Of a stretch of 64,000 bases of DNA, positions 56,006-64,000 are shown piece after piece. The notes under the pieces were generated by a model. The model did no database searches. It had not been told where the DNA came from and saw only the letters and a list, made by a program, of their open reading frames with translations. The position numbers were made by a program, and so were the translations under genes. The DNA is taken from positions 291,600 to 355,599 of the forward strand of contig JBNKJP010000012.1 in NCBI GenBank assembly GCA_050291245.1, given 5' to 3'. This stretch comes from Thiodiazotropha sp050291245. Lineage in GTDB: Bacteria; Pseudomonadota; Gammaproteobacteria; Chromatiales; Chromatiaceae. Position 1 is the stretch's first letter. Every line of letters begins with the position of its first letter.

Positions 56006-58089
56006 ATATTCCTAATAAGTTTTAGAAAAATCGATGACTCCTTGCGTGACATATCGCCTTGTTCTTCAAGGCTATATCGCCCTTCAAGAGAAAAGTTTAG
56101 TAAACGCCACGCCCATTCATAGCTCAAGTCAGACCGCGTTGTCTCTCTTGGCAATGTTCCACCAGTGTCTCTTTCAACACTGTATCCCATTCGTATTCTG
56201 CTTCTGAGTCCCGTTCTGGCAAACAATGTTAGACCATGTCGAGTAAGATTTAGGTCCTCGTTAGACAATTTGTTATCTATGCTTTCATACCTTGATTGCC
56301 ACTCAGCGTAACTTGTGAAAAAAGGTAATGCAAAGCTGTAGTTTAGATCGGCCTCTTTTCTGTAGAACGGCCTTAGTTTTCCATTCTCTTTCTCTAGTTC
56401 GAGATGCCAGGAAAGCCCCATAACCCGCGTTAACCGGTGTTTGCCTGCAGCTGATGCATATGCTCGCTCCCTTGTATACAACTCCCTCAACGGACGCCCG
56501 CTTTTCAACCTTTCCTCGTATTTTGTGTAACCTATGTGAAGTCTGTAGGCTCGAAAAAAGGAAAGACCCGAGCTTAATCCCTGTCTGAATAGACTGTAAT
56601 CAAATGTGCCACCTGTTTCGTATGCATAGTCAATCAAAACCGACTCACCATCACTGATATTTCCATATAGCAGACGCTCCACACGCGTCTCGCCACCAAC
56701 CACGGTTAGTTGGTAATCAAAGCCTTCAACGTAAATTTGTGTCCTATCCTGGTTACTTACTACCACAGTCTCGGGAACCACAAACTCTCTTTCTAAAACG
56801 ATTGGGCGTAAGTCATTGAATTGATACGACTCTCCGACTATTGATATACTTTGAGTCTCGCTTTCCTGCCAATTATCCGAGTAGTTCAACATATAGGTTG
56901 TCGTGAGTGACGTATTTTCTGATAGATCCGACTTGTAGCTGAGTGTTGAGTTTACGGAGTATTTATCTTTTTTGAATCCATAATTTTGTTCGTTATTAGC
57001 ATCAATATTTCCACTAAAAGTAAATCCATTTACATCGTCAGTTAACACTCCAACCATTAGATTATGAATAGTTGATTCGATTTGTGAATCTGTATACCTA
57101 GTGCTATCTAAGTTATATCGATAGAATGAATCAAGGACGTCGTTATGATCGAGCTCTAACGATGCGTAGAAACGACCATCTTTTCTTTTACCAATATTTT
57201 TGTAATCTACAATCTCATAACTTAAGGTATTGGAGAGCGTATTACGCTGCATTTCACCAAAAAAGTACTTGCTTCCGTAGTCAAAACCATATGTTTCTTT
57301 AAAAGTGGATTGAAGTGGAAGATTCATGCTGCCACTACCTGATTGCTTTCTAGAATGATCGACACTAACTGATGCAGTAAAATTATCTGAACTATCAGAT
57401 TGCACATGTAATTGCTGATAATCGTAGTCGCTGTCAACAAGTACGCCTCTTCCCTTACCTTTTTCTTCCGTGTGATCGATTTTTAGCCAAACAGGATTGG
57501 ATGCCAGTGGCTTTAGGATAGAAAATATCAGACCGTAATTTTTGTTTTCTATGGTAAACGTATCGGCTAACCCGACCGAAAACGTAGGATTATTTTGATT
57601 ATAGTAAAGATGAAGTGGATAGGGTTTTTGTTTTAGAACATCAAAATTACCATTAAAGCTATAGAGTTTTTGCTCACTTTCGTTCGTGCCCGAGTTAGTT
57701 TCATACTCTTCATTTCTAAATCTAACACCTACACCTAACTCCATCTCCAATAAATTCGGATGGTAAACATAGCCTTGAGTTTGCAATTCCAGCTTTTGCT
57801 CTGTAACGGGACGTCGCTGGGTTGTGTTGGACCCATCCACTCTCTTCACCTCCAGATCTTCAACAGAATAATCAAACTCGAGCGCCCCTTCTAGGTTAGT
57901 GAATTTAATCATTTCTAAGTTTGCGCTAAAAATCGATGTAGGGATTAAGTACCACATCGATGTAATAATTATGCAGCCGCTATTGACACAGATTCTTCTG
58001 AAATATTTTACAGACCCACTCCAATTAGTGACATAGCGCGGATGCATGCATTCCCTAGTTTTAGTTCCTTTCTCCATCTTGAACAGCAC
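56002..58089 (-). CDS. Outer-membrane beta-barrel protein of the cytochrome locus
   Basis: 695 residues. After a hydrophobic export segment (about residues 33-52) the sequence is dominated by alternating polar/hydrophobic strands with many Tyr, Asn and Ser, no Cys-haem motifs and no TonB box or plug, and ends with a strand closing in Leu-Ile-Arg-Asn-Ile. A middle non-barrel insert (about 425-480, with VYVEG-like YVEGFDYQLTVV) is visible. Not a known family to me. In position it matches the porin of a porin-cytochrome conduit: coupled by ATGA to an NHL lipoprotein and a dodecahaem cytochrome. The start may be one of several ATGs up to codon 15. Confidence 0.8.
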   Translation of the reverse strand: MLFKMEKGTKTRECMHPRYVTNWSGSVKYFRRICVNSGCIIITSMWYLIPTSIFSANLEMIKFTNLEGALEFDYSVEDLEVKRVDGSNTTQRRPVTEQKLELQTQGYVYHPNLLEMELGVGVRFRNEEYETNSGTNESEQKLYSFNGNFDVLKQKPYPLHLYYNQNNPTFSVGLADTFTIENKNYGLIFSILKPLASNPVWLKIDHTEEKGKGRGVLVDSDYDYQQLHVQSDSSDNFTASVSVDHSRKQSGSGSMNLPLQSTFKETYGFDYGSKYFFGEMQRNTLSNTLSYEIVDYKNIGKRKDGRFYASLELDHNDVLDSFYRYNLDSTRYTDSQIESTIHNLMVGVLTDDVNGFTFSGNIDANNEQNYGFKKDKYSVNSTLSYKSDLSENTSLTTTYMLNYSDNWQESETQSISIVGESYQFNDLRPIVLEREFVVPETVVVSNQDRTQIYVEGFDYQLTVVGGETRVERLLYGNISDGESVLIDYAYETGGTFDYSLFRQGLSSGLSFFRAYRLHIGYTKYEERLKSGRPLRELYTRERAYASAAGKHRLTRVMGLSWHLELEKENGKLRPFYRKEADLNYSFALPFFTSYAEWQSRYESIDNKLSNEDLNLTRHGLTLFARTGLRSRIRMGYSVERDTGGTLPRETTRSDLSYEWAWRLLNFSLEGRYSLEEQGDMSRKESSIFLKLIRNI

Positions 58090-58193
58090 AGTGGTGTTGA
58101 ATTTTTTGATGATTTAGATTTGTTCAATCATGAAGCCTCTTATATCGTGGCACTCGTAATTAACAACGAAAAATCTGTTAGGAATTCACTATC

Positions 58194-59330
58194 TCATTCG
58201 GATTCGCTCAATGAATATTCCATTCCTTCCATTTTCCCAAACCCGAAGGCGTTGACTTTTCCCATTCCGAATTGGCTCGCAACCAAGATCACATACTCAA
58301 TATGGAATCCAGGTGCAGCAAACTGTTTAAAGTACTCTGTATCGTTATAGTCCAGTACCACTGTAGTTGGCAGATTGATATTTCTTCGTTCATAGCCAGA
58401 TTGACCGAAATACAATAATAACTTTCCTTCTTTTGAGAATATCTGAACATTATCAAAAGCAGCGTCTACAACATAGATATTCCCTGTCTTGTCTATAGCA
58501 ATTCCTTTCGGTCTTGCGAACTGTCCAAGCCCCGTTCCCATATCTCCGAGTGTCGATAAATATTTACCCGATGTCGTGTATTTGTTGACTCGCGCTTGCG
58601 TTGAGTCAGCCACATAGAGATAGCTACCGTTTAAAGCAATGTTTGTCGGATGTGCAAGGTGGGCTGGAGATGATTTGTCCTTAGGAGGAAAATCAAACAG
58701 TACTTCTCCAGTTTTTTTGTCTAAAGCGATTATTTTACTATTCAGTAGATCTGCTATATAGATTCGATTTTCGTCTAACGCGACATCTGAAGGCTTAAAT
58801 TGACCTTCGACGCCGTACGCACGAATATAGTTATCTTCTTTGTCGAAGACGACAACTTGCTGTCGCTCGGTGTCTGTTATGTATTTGGTGCCATCTTTGT
58901 CGATCTCGATATTGATCGGCTTCTGTAAGGTTCCACCTCCCGATCCCATGATAAAGTGGTATTCCTTATTCTTGAGATCAAAAATGGCATATCCCGCATT
59001 ATCAGAGTCAACCACATATATTTTCCCGTCATCCGTTGCCAACCCATAGGGTTTTCCTACACTTGAATCATTTATCGCACCACCGAGTACAAATGCTGCA
59101 AAACTGCCTCCACCCTTAAGATCGTTTTCATTAGAAAATGTCACTAAGTGCTGAATCCTGGGCGGATTTGGCATAGGAGGATAAAAGAGAAAACCCTGTT
59201 CCTCAGTAGGTCCTGTCGCGCACCCGGTCATATAGAGCGTTATCAGAACACCCACAAAATACTGTGTGATTTCAGTCCTGATTTTCCCTATTAACGTGCA
59301 ATAGATGGATATTTTTTCCAGATCTCTCAT
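58194..59330 (-). CDS. NHL-repeat lipoprotein (first copy)
   Basis: 378 residues: lipobox LITLYMTGCAT with the Cys near residue 37, then about six NHL blades such as GKIYVVDSDNAGYAIF, NRIYIADLLNSKIIAL and GNIYVVDAAFDNVQIF. A C-terminal extension of about 50 residues contains FGKMEGM and may be a docking tail. Shares the pre-propeller segment with 54950-56005. Separated from the barrel gene by about 100 bases. Likely outer-membrane component of the conduit (inference). Confidence 0.88.
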   Translation of the reverse strand: MRDLEKISIYCTLIGKIRTEITQYFVGVLITLYMTGCATGPTEEQGFLFYPPMPNPPRIQHLVTFSNENDLKGGGSFAAFVLGGAINDSSVGKPYGLATDDGKIYVVDSDNAGYAIFDLKNKEYHFIMGSGGGTLQKPINIEIDKDGTKYITDTERQQVVVFDKEDNYIRAYGVEGQFKPSDVALDENRIYIADLLNSKIIALDKKTGEVLFDFPPKDKSSPAHLAHPTNIALNGSYLYVADSTQARVNKYTTSGKYLSTLGDMGTGLGQFARPKGIAIDKTGNIYVVDAAFDNVQIFSKEGKLLLYFGQSGYERRNINLPTTVVLDYNDTEYFKQFAAPGFHIEYVILVASQFGMGKVNAFGFGKMEGMEYSLSESE

Positions 59331-59408
59331 TGAAAATAGTTGACTCGACGAAATTTCTGCTATTTATGAATCAGTCGGCAGTACCGAAACCCTATAACGT
59401 GAACCCCG

Positions 59409-59433
59409 CCCTCGGGTAGCTCAGACCCGGGGG
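59409..59433 (-). terminator. G+C-rich hairpin between cytochrome and NHL genes
   Basis: CCCTCGGGT / ACCCGGGGG, a nine-base stem with one G-U pair and a seven-base loop, in an otherwise A+T-rich stretch after the tetrahaem cytochrome gene. No T-tract follows, so it may attenuate or stabilise the upstream message rather than end it fully. Confidence 0.4.
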
Positions 59434-59453
59434 GGATCAGGTCTAAATACCTA

Positions 59454-60176
59454 CTACTTATTGTGACATGTCAGGCATAGTTCACTTCCGGCAACGTCGA
59501 TACGCAACATTGCCTGCGAAGTTGCAACAAACGTGTTGTGTACGTCATGGCAGGAACTGCACTGAACTTTTCCATTCTGCAGCATGAGATTGTCGATAGT
59601 ACCGGCTCTGGTAGGATTGGCCGTACCCGTCCCTGGATCATAACCACCAATGGTGATTGCACGTGTCGGGGGATGAAGACCAGGATCAGCAGTGTCGTCG
59701 TATGTGACCGATATCGGATGTTGGCCGGTCAGATCCGTACCGACAAAATAGGCGTTAGTTGGATCCATGACAGCGCCGGTGTTGGCACCCCCTCCGTAGT
59801 TGTCAATACCAATCGTCCCATCATGGCAAGAAAGACAGAGCCTGCTCGCTCCTGTCGGTGAAGTGTCTTCCGCACCATCGATTGTTCCGGATCCATTGGC
59901 ACTGTACATGGTGAATGTCGCCGTGGTCACTTCATGGTTCCACAATGGCGCTTCGGTAACTGAAGTACCGGTTCCTGCGTTTCCATCAGCGTCATGGGGT
60001 GTATGGCATACTACACAGATTTCAGCGTTCGCCCCAAGGCCCAAGTAGGACCGCAGGTCGTGCCTGGAACCTACAATACTGGCGGATACGGAAATCGCTG
60101 TCAGTCCGCATATCGCGCCTACGATGCCAGCAAACACCGGCTTCATCGGCAAAGTTAATAGCATTTCTCTCTTCAT
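59454..60176 (-). CDS. Small tetrahaem c-type cytochrome, possible extracellular carrier
   Basis: 240 residues from the ATG at 60176, four to five bases after GGAGGAAA. Signal peptide region GAICGLTAISVSASIVGSRH, then four CXXCH: CVVCHTPH, LCLSCHDGT, CSSCHDVH, CLTCHNK at the C-terminus. Related to 62517-63173 by the frame CxxCHTPH, APLWNHEV, SRLCLSCHDGT and HPIxV. Size and four-haem content resemble the small tetrahaem subunits of extracellular cytochrome filaments (OmcE-like); that identity is only inference. First gene upstream of the NHL-barrel unit. Confidence 0.87.
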   Translation of the reverse strand: MKREMLLTLPMKPVFAGIVGAICGLTAISVSASIVGSRHDLRSYLGLGANAEICVVCHTPHDADGNAGTGTSVTEAPLWNHEVTTATFTMYSANGSGTIDGAEDTSPTGASRLCLSCHDGTIGIDNYGGGANTGAVMDPTNAYFVGTDLTGQHPISVTYDDTADPGLHPPTRAITIGGYDPGTGTANPTRAGTIDNLMLQNGKVQCSSCHDVHNTFVATSQAMLRIDVAGSELCLTCHNK

Positions 60177-60999
60177 ATTTCCTCCAGTTTGTATATGTAG
60201 GCATCCCACCTGAAGAGTCGTACGGTTATACCTAGCTCAATGTTTATTTTACGAATCAAAAACTATTTCACGTTCGGATACATCCGTGCAAAATTCACTT
60301 TGTTTTCTTTCGGATAACGACTTACTTCAACCGGTTATCATGAAAGACAATGTTCGGAGATCGACATACATTCGCATGCAACACTGCGACCCCTGACACT
60401 GATGCTCCTTAATGAGTAGAAAGCATTATCAATGCCACAATGTTTTAGCAAAAACATAACTAATTGAAAAACATGGAATAATGGTAGCTATACATAGCTT
60501 GATGGAAATTTGATGGCATTGAAGTCAAAGCGCCTGGTTACTGTTATGTAACCGATAATTAACTAAATTTCGATTAATTAATTGATTTTTTTACTTTATT
60601 TTTTTTGCACACAAAAACAACTCCATGTAACCCAACGGTAACACTTCTTGTTACTCAAAAACCCACTATCACCCAAGTTATGCGTCTCAAAATTTATCTG
60701 TTTTCAGCGCTGTACAGGCTTGTCGCACCAACGAATATACAGATAGACCAATGTGAATTTCCCTCGATAAATCAATTCAATAAGAAATTTTGGAATTCAA
60801 TTCACTGATAGTCAACGCTGTGACCTCCGCACCTTCAACCTTACGTCTGATTTTGGCTGATAATGGTATCGTTTCGGTAACATATTATTCTGTGCCTTGG
60901 GCTTATTTATGGTTACCGATGATTAACCTAGCAACTTGCTAATTTTATTATTGAAATATATTGATAGCGAAAAGACCCATTCTCACAATCAGTTTTAGA
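60177..60999. other. A+T-rich intergenic region upstream of tetrahaem cytochrome gene
   Basis: About 820 bases without a convincing gene; a 67-codon open frame at 60,605 has no support. It contains a cluster of GGTTAC/GTAAC-type sites (separate entry) and presumably the main promoter of the cytochrome series. No sigma54 -24/-12 element was recognised by eye. Confidence 0.5.
60536..60917. promoter_or_regulatory. Cluster of seven GTAAC-type sites, possible regulator binding region
   Basis: GGTTAC (60536), GTAACC (60548), GTAACC (60627), GGTAAC (60637), GTTAC (60650), GGTAAC (60876) and GGTTACC (60911). The first two form an inverted repeat around TGTTAT, and the last two (CGGTAACAT ... ATGGTTACCG) another. 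They lie 360-740 bases upstream of the tetrahaem start, a distance compatible with enhancer sites for a sigma54 activator (inference). Confidence 0.4.
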
Positions 61000-62358
61000 T
61001 TAACAATAACTATCCAACTGTGAGATATCATAGCGCTTCATTTTTTCCCACAAACTCTTTCGACTGATACCCAAACACGAGGCCGTTTCCGCAATTCGCC
61101 ACTGATGAGATTGTAATTTTTCAAGTAAGAATTTTTTTTCGAACTCTTCCATTGACTCCTTTAATTTTGCTTCACAGCATGGAATAGAACTAGCTTCTGT
61201 CGGCGCGCCAAACTCTCTTGGTCCGAGAATGTCTTGGGGTGATAAGATACAAGCACGCTCAACAGCGTTTCCAAGCTCTCTCAAATTACCCGGCCAGTGC
61301 TGCTTTTCCAGATACCGAATGGTCAGCGGAAGTAACAAACGTCTTTTTTTGTGTTCACGAAAGAACTTTTCAATAATACGGTGAGCCAACCAGTAGATAT
61401 CTTCTTTGCGCTCCCTAAGAGGAGGAATATGAAGATGTACCGTATTAATTCTGAAGTACAAGTCTTCTCTAAACTCTCCGCTCGCAACCATTTTCTTTAA
61501 ATCTCTATTGGTTGCATAGATCAAGCGAAGATTTACGGATATCGGTGTTTCCTGGCCCAATCGGTGTACGACTCTTTCCTGAATCGTACGCAACAGCTTG
61601 GCCTGCATTCTCGCCGAAGTCTCACCAATTTCGTCCAGGAAGAGCACGCCTCCGTCGGCAAGTTCAAATACACCTTTCCTGGATTTAATCGCACCTGTAA
61701 ACGCCCCCTCCACATGCCCGAATAACTCCGCCTCTAGAAGATCTTCTGGAAGAGCGGCGCAATTAAGCGCCACAAACGGCTTTTCCTCACCATTATTTAG
61801 CCTGCTTGCGAAATATCGTGCGGCATACTCTTTACCGACACCAGACTCGCCTGTAATTAAAATATCGCAGTTATGATCGGCCAGTCTGTCAAGCATGGCT
61901 TTGATCTGGCGCATCTTAGGCGAGACACCTAATACGGTGCTATTGTTTTTATCTTCTCCGAAAAGTATGGGTGACGTTTCTCGCAACTTATCGATCAACT
62001 CATCAAGATCGAAGGGCTTAGTCATGTAATCATGTGCTCCCGCCTTCAAAAGGCGTACCGCTTGATTGATGTCACCATATCCACTGATAAATACTGTGGG
62101 AGGAGGTACTTTATTTGATTTAATGATCGCGTTAAAAAGCTCTTCGCCACTGATATCAGGCAGGCGAATATCCGTAATCAATCCCGCATACTCTCTGCTT
62201 AATAAGGCACTCAACGCCTCCTTTCCACAACTAAAGCAATCGCTGACGATGTTTTCTATACCAAACCGCTGACATAGTGATTCACGCATAATTTCATCAT
62301 CTTCTACGATACATAACCTCTTTTTGCTGTCTTCATTCCCATCTATTTTTATCTCCAC
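61000..62358 (-). CDS. Sigma54-dependent response regulator (NtrC family), orphan
   Basis: About 452 residues from a GTG at 62358 with GGAG upstream; the open frame continues above it. Receiver domain with phospho-Asp63 in LITDIRLPD and switch Lys in YMTKPFD; central AAA+ domain with Walker A GESGVGKE (about 170-177), the sigma54-contact loop GAFTGA (about 218-223) and Walker B GGVLFLDEIGE; C-terminal Fis-type helix-turn-helix (RIAETASCLGISRKSLW). A canonical activator of sigma54 promoters. No kinase gene adjoins; the hybrid kinase near 30 kb is not obviously its partner. Sits between the two small cytochrome genes and probably controls this locus (inference). Confidence 0.93.
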   Translation of the reverse strand: MEIKIDGNEDSKKRLCIVEDDEIMRESLCQRFGIENIVSDCFSCGKEALSALLSREYAGLITDIRLPDISGEELFNAIIKSNKVPPPTVFISGYGDINQAVRLLKAGAHDYMTKPFDLDELIDKLRETSPILFGEDKNNSTVLGVSPKMRQIKAMLDRLADHNCDILITGESGVGKEYAARYFASRLNNGEEKPFVALNCAALPEDLLEAELFGHVEGAFTGAIKSRKGVFELADGGVLFLDEIGETSARMQAKLLRTIQERVVHRLGQETPISVNLRLIYATNRDLKKMVASGEFREDLYFRINTVHLHIPPLRERKEDIYWLAHRIIEKFFREHKKRRLLLPLTIRYLEKQHWPGNLRELGNAVERACILSPQDILGPREFGAPTEASSIPCCEAKLKESMEEFEKKFLLEKLQSHQWRIAETASCLGISRKSLWEKMKRYDISQLDSYC

Positions 62359-62516
62359 TTGGTCTCCATCCTCTAGGTAGTTAAATATGTGGTACGAATG
62401 GGCTATTGCCCTCCTTGTACAACTAGTAATTTTTTTTATTAGATTCCTATGTCGATTCTGCCAATTCAAACACATTGATGAACCTGCAGAAATCAATCAT
62501 CCCTTAAGCAACTTAG

Positions 62517-63173
62517 TCATTTAGGATGACAATGAAGGCATAGCTGTGATCCGGCAAGCGGTTTCCGAAGTAGATTGACATCCATGACTTGACTATTGTG
62601 TACATCATGGCAAGAAGGGCACTCGACTCGTCCAGAAAAAAATTTTAGTTCTTTACCCGGTGGCGAGCTTAGGTTATAGACATCATGGCAATTCAAACAG
62701 GTAGTCGTGGAGCCATTTCCTTGTGTCTGATGTATCCATCTGACACCGATAGGGTGGTCATCACTTAGGTCCGTACCCTTGGAAGCCGACCCTGTCAGCC
62801 TGTTGTCCGGTGACCCTGTGTTTCCTCCAAATGAATCGATAGAGACTGTACCGTCATGACAGGAAAGGCATAACCTCGATGGACTACCCGGACCCAACTG
62901 TTCCGCCGTTACATCCATGATCGGACTGCTATACAAAGTGTATACAGCTCTCGATACCTCATGATTCCATAGGGGTGCTTGCGAGTTTGTGCTATTGATG
63001 TGCGGGGTATGGCATACGTTACAGATTTCTCCCGTAATGCCGCTCCCCGATAGATCGTGTACGCTGCCTTGTATGGCAGAATACACTGAGGATGTATAGG
63101 CTGCCAGCATGCCTATGGTGGCGATGTGACAGTACACCATGCCTGAAGAAGCGTGAGAACGAATAGATTGCAT
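62517..63173 (-). CDS. Small pentahaem c-type cytochrome
   Basis: 218 residues, ATG at 63173 with GAGG seven bases upstream. Export segment (GMVYCHIATIGMLAAYTSSV), then five CXXCH: CNVCHTPH, LCLSCHDGT, CLNCHDVY, CPSCHDVH, CLHCHPK at the very C-terminus. Same family as the tetrahaem protein at 59454-60176 with an inserted third haem. First gene of the minus-strand series, followed by the sigma54 regulator. Confidence 0.88.
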   Translation of the reverse strand: MQSIRSHASSGMVYCHIATIGMLAAYTSSVYSAIQGSVHDLSGSGITGEICNVCHTPHINSTNSQAPLWNHEVSRAVYTLYSSPIMDVTAEQLGPGSPSRLCLSCHDGTVSIDSFGGNTGSPDNRLTGSASKGTDLSDDHPIGVRWIHQTQGNGSTTTCLNCHDVYNLSSPPGKELKFFSGRVECPSCHDVHNSQVMDVNLLRKPLAGSQLCLHCHPK

Positions 63174-63862
63174 TGGTATTCCTCTCTGACATTAAAAATC
63201 CATTCCAGTCCGAGTTGAGCCGTCAAATCATGGATCATATCCCAAGACTGGCACCCCTCCCTGGTAATACCGTTACCTGCAACTTGAATAAAACGCTTCG
63301 AAACTATTTTGGATCAACCAGCGGACGTTCTAGCTGCCCATCAGCCCAGTTCAGCAAACCGAGCAGCGGACTTCAGCGAACTCCAACTAACGATAAATCG
63401 CAAAAATATTTTCTCTCATTCGTTGGCAGTCAATTAGCCCTTCCTATACAACAATACGTCTCCACAAATATCCGTTTTATCCTCTTTAAAACATAAAAAC
63501 CTACTATTCAGTAAGATTTTTTGGGCTTAATTTGTCAAATAAATATATCTAATTGTAATAATAAGTATTAATTATGGGTAGATAAAAGATATCATCAAAC
63601 CAGAGATCATGTCTATATCTCATTGTTTATTCTTAAAATATATTAAATATCCATGACCTGCGACTGAGGCAATCAATGAGCCGACTTGGTTAATATTTAA
63701 TATATTAATTTATTTACAATATTCCATTAGAATTACTTGACAGTCCATTCCCATCGCATTTTCGGCATCCACTCCACCACAACTTCGCTGGTTAGGCGAG
63801 TCTTAAAATGGCACTCAGGTAAAACTTAAACGATTGGATAGCACCATCCCGTACCCTCTCAT
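63174..63862. other. Very A+T-rich intergenic region before IS element
   Basis: About 690 bases, presumably holding the promoter of the pentahaem gene. A GGTAATACCGTTACC motif at 63,263-63,277 resembles the GTAAC sites near 60.5 kb. A 14-base inverted repeat with arms 63,637-63,650 and 63,693-63,706 (ATATATTAAATAT core) is also present. No gene recognised. Confidence 0.45.
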
Positions 63863-64000
63863 TGAAGTGGTCTAATTGTTTTGTACACCCCAGTTAAGCA
63901 TAATTTGACTTAGCTGAGGTGAGAAAATGACAGAGAAAAGAAAGCAATATTCGAGAGAATTCAAGTTAGACGCGATCAGCCTGGTTCAGGATCAGGGTTT
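63863..64000 (+). mobile_element. IS3-family insertion sequence, left end
   Basis: Begins with TGAAGTGGTCTAATTGTTTT and GTACACCCC, in the style of an IS3-family left inverted repeat, 64 bases before an OrfA-like start. The right end lies beyond the window, so the element's size and completeness are unknown. Confidence 0.6.
63927..64000 (+). CDS. IS3-family transposase OrfA, partial
   Basis: ATG at 63927 after GAGGTGAG; reads MTEKRKQYSREFKLDAISLV and runs off the window. RKQYSREFKLDA is the typical N-terminal helix-turn-helix opening of IS3-group OrfA (IS911-like), which binds the element ends. Only 24 codons are visible. Confidence 0.75.
   Translation, partial: MTEKRKQYSREFKLDAISLVQDQG

Noticed and set aside
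38886..58089. Mtr-type (MtrCAB) metal-reduction locus
   Set aside because: No decahaem MtrA/MtrC-like proteins, and the barrel does not show an MtrB-like CXXC near the N-terminus; NHL proteins are not part of Mtr.
60210..60535. Possible sigma54 -24/-12 promoter for the tetrahaem gene
   Set aside because: Looked for the reverse complement of TGGCAC-N5-TTGC by eye; closest matches lack the GG/GC core.
60605..60808. 67-codon frame upstream of the tetrahaem cytochrome
   Set aside because: Lies across the GTAAC site cluster and has no family features.

Overview
The window looks like a chromosomal segment of a gammaproteobacterium. Household genes include trhP/yegQ (tRNA hydroxylation), nadE, a BarA-like hybrid kinase and a RecQ-type helicase; the organism also has a PEP-CTERM protein and a TIGR03790-type protein, which are typical of environmental, exopolysaccharide-forming lineages. 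The assignment to Gammaproteobacteria is inference from gene types only. No rRNA, tRNA or CRISPR was seen.

Positions 1-38,500 are a G+C-rich backbone. It starts inside an acyl-CoA synthetase, translationally coupled to a VOC/epimerase-like gene and followed by nadE. A minus-strand pair then encodes a TPR protein and a remarkable protein: a pepsin-type (A1) aspartic peptidase carrying a C-terminal avidin-like domain. Next come a PAS-GGDEF diguanylate cyclase, a metallophosphoesterase, a CarS-like membrane enzyme, a small DUF3096 protein, a SIR2-like protein beside a GNAT gene broken by an in-frame TGA, a secreted YiiX/DUF830 protein with a beta-propeller lipoprotein, an ArnD-like protein that has lost its metal ligands beside trhP, a ChaN-PDZ protein, an M1 peptidase with a TIGR03790 protein, a glycosyltransferase and a ferredoxin-NADP reductase-like flavoprotein. 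Between 24.2 and 28.3 kb lies a two-gene operon for a large dockerin-ended surface protein and a cohesin-like PEP-CTERM protein. At 29.2-34.5 kb are a frameshifted periplasmic binding protein, a hybrid histidine kinase and an intact binding protein. RecQ-type helicase and a truncated NERD gene close the backbone.

Positions 38,886-63,173 are visibly A+T-richer and, apart from a regulator and a signal peptidase, nearly every gene belongs to one electron-transfer system, all on the minus strand. Eleven multihaem c-type cytochrome genes together carry 82 candidate haem sites (76 CXXCH, 4 CX3CH, 2 CX4CH). In transcription order: a small pentahaem cytochrome, an orphan sigma54-dependent response regulator, a small tetrahaem cytochrome, an NHL-repeat lipoprotein, a large outer-membrane beta-barrel, a second NHL lipoprotein, a dodecahaem cytochrome, an octahaem cytochrome, then a three-gene module (octahaem cytochrome, b-type cytochrome, membrane-anchored trihaem cytochrome) present three times in tandem, then an NHL protein and a 20-haem cytochrome. 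A signal peptidase I-like gene sits between the first and second module; the b cytochrome of the third module has an in-frame amber codon.

The likely joint function (inference) is long-range electron transfer between the quinone pool and the outside of the cell: the triplicated module as quinone-linked inner-membrane complexes, soluble multihaem proteins as periplasmic carriers, and barrel plus dodecahaem cytochrome plus NHL lipoproteins as a porin-cytochrome conduit, with the two small cytochromes as possible extracellular carriers or filament subunits. The locus is bordered by a truncated NERD gene on the left and the start of an IS3-family element on the right, which suggests an acquired island.
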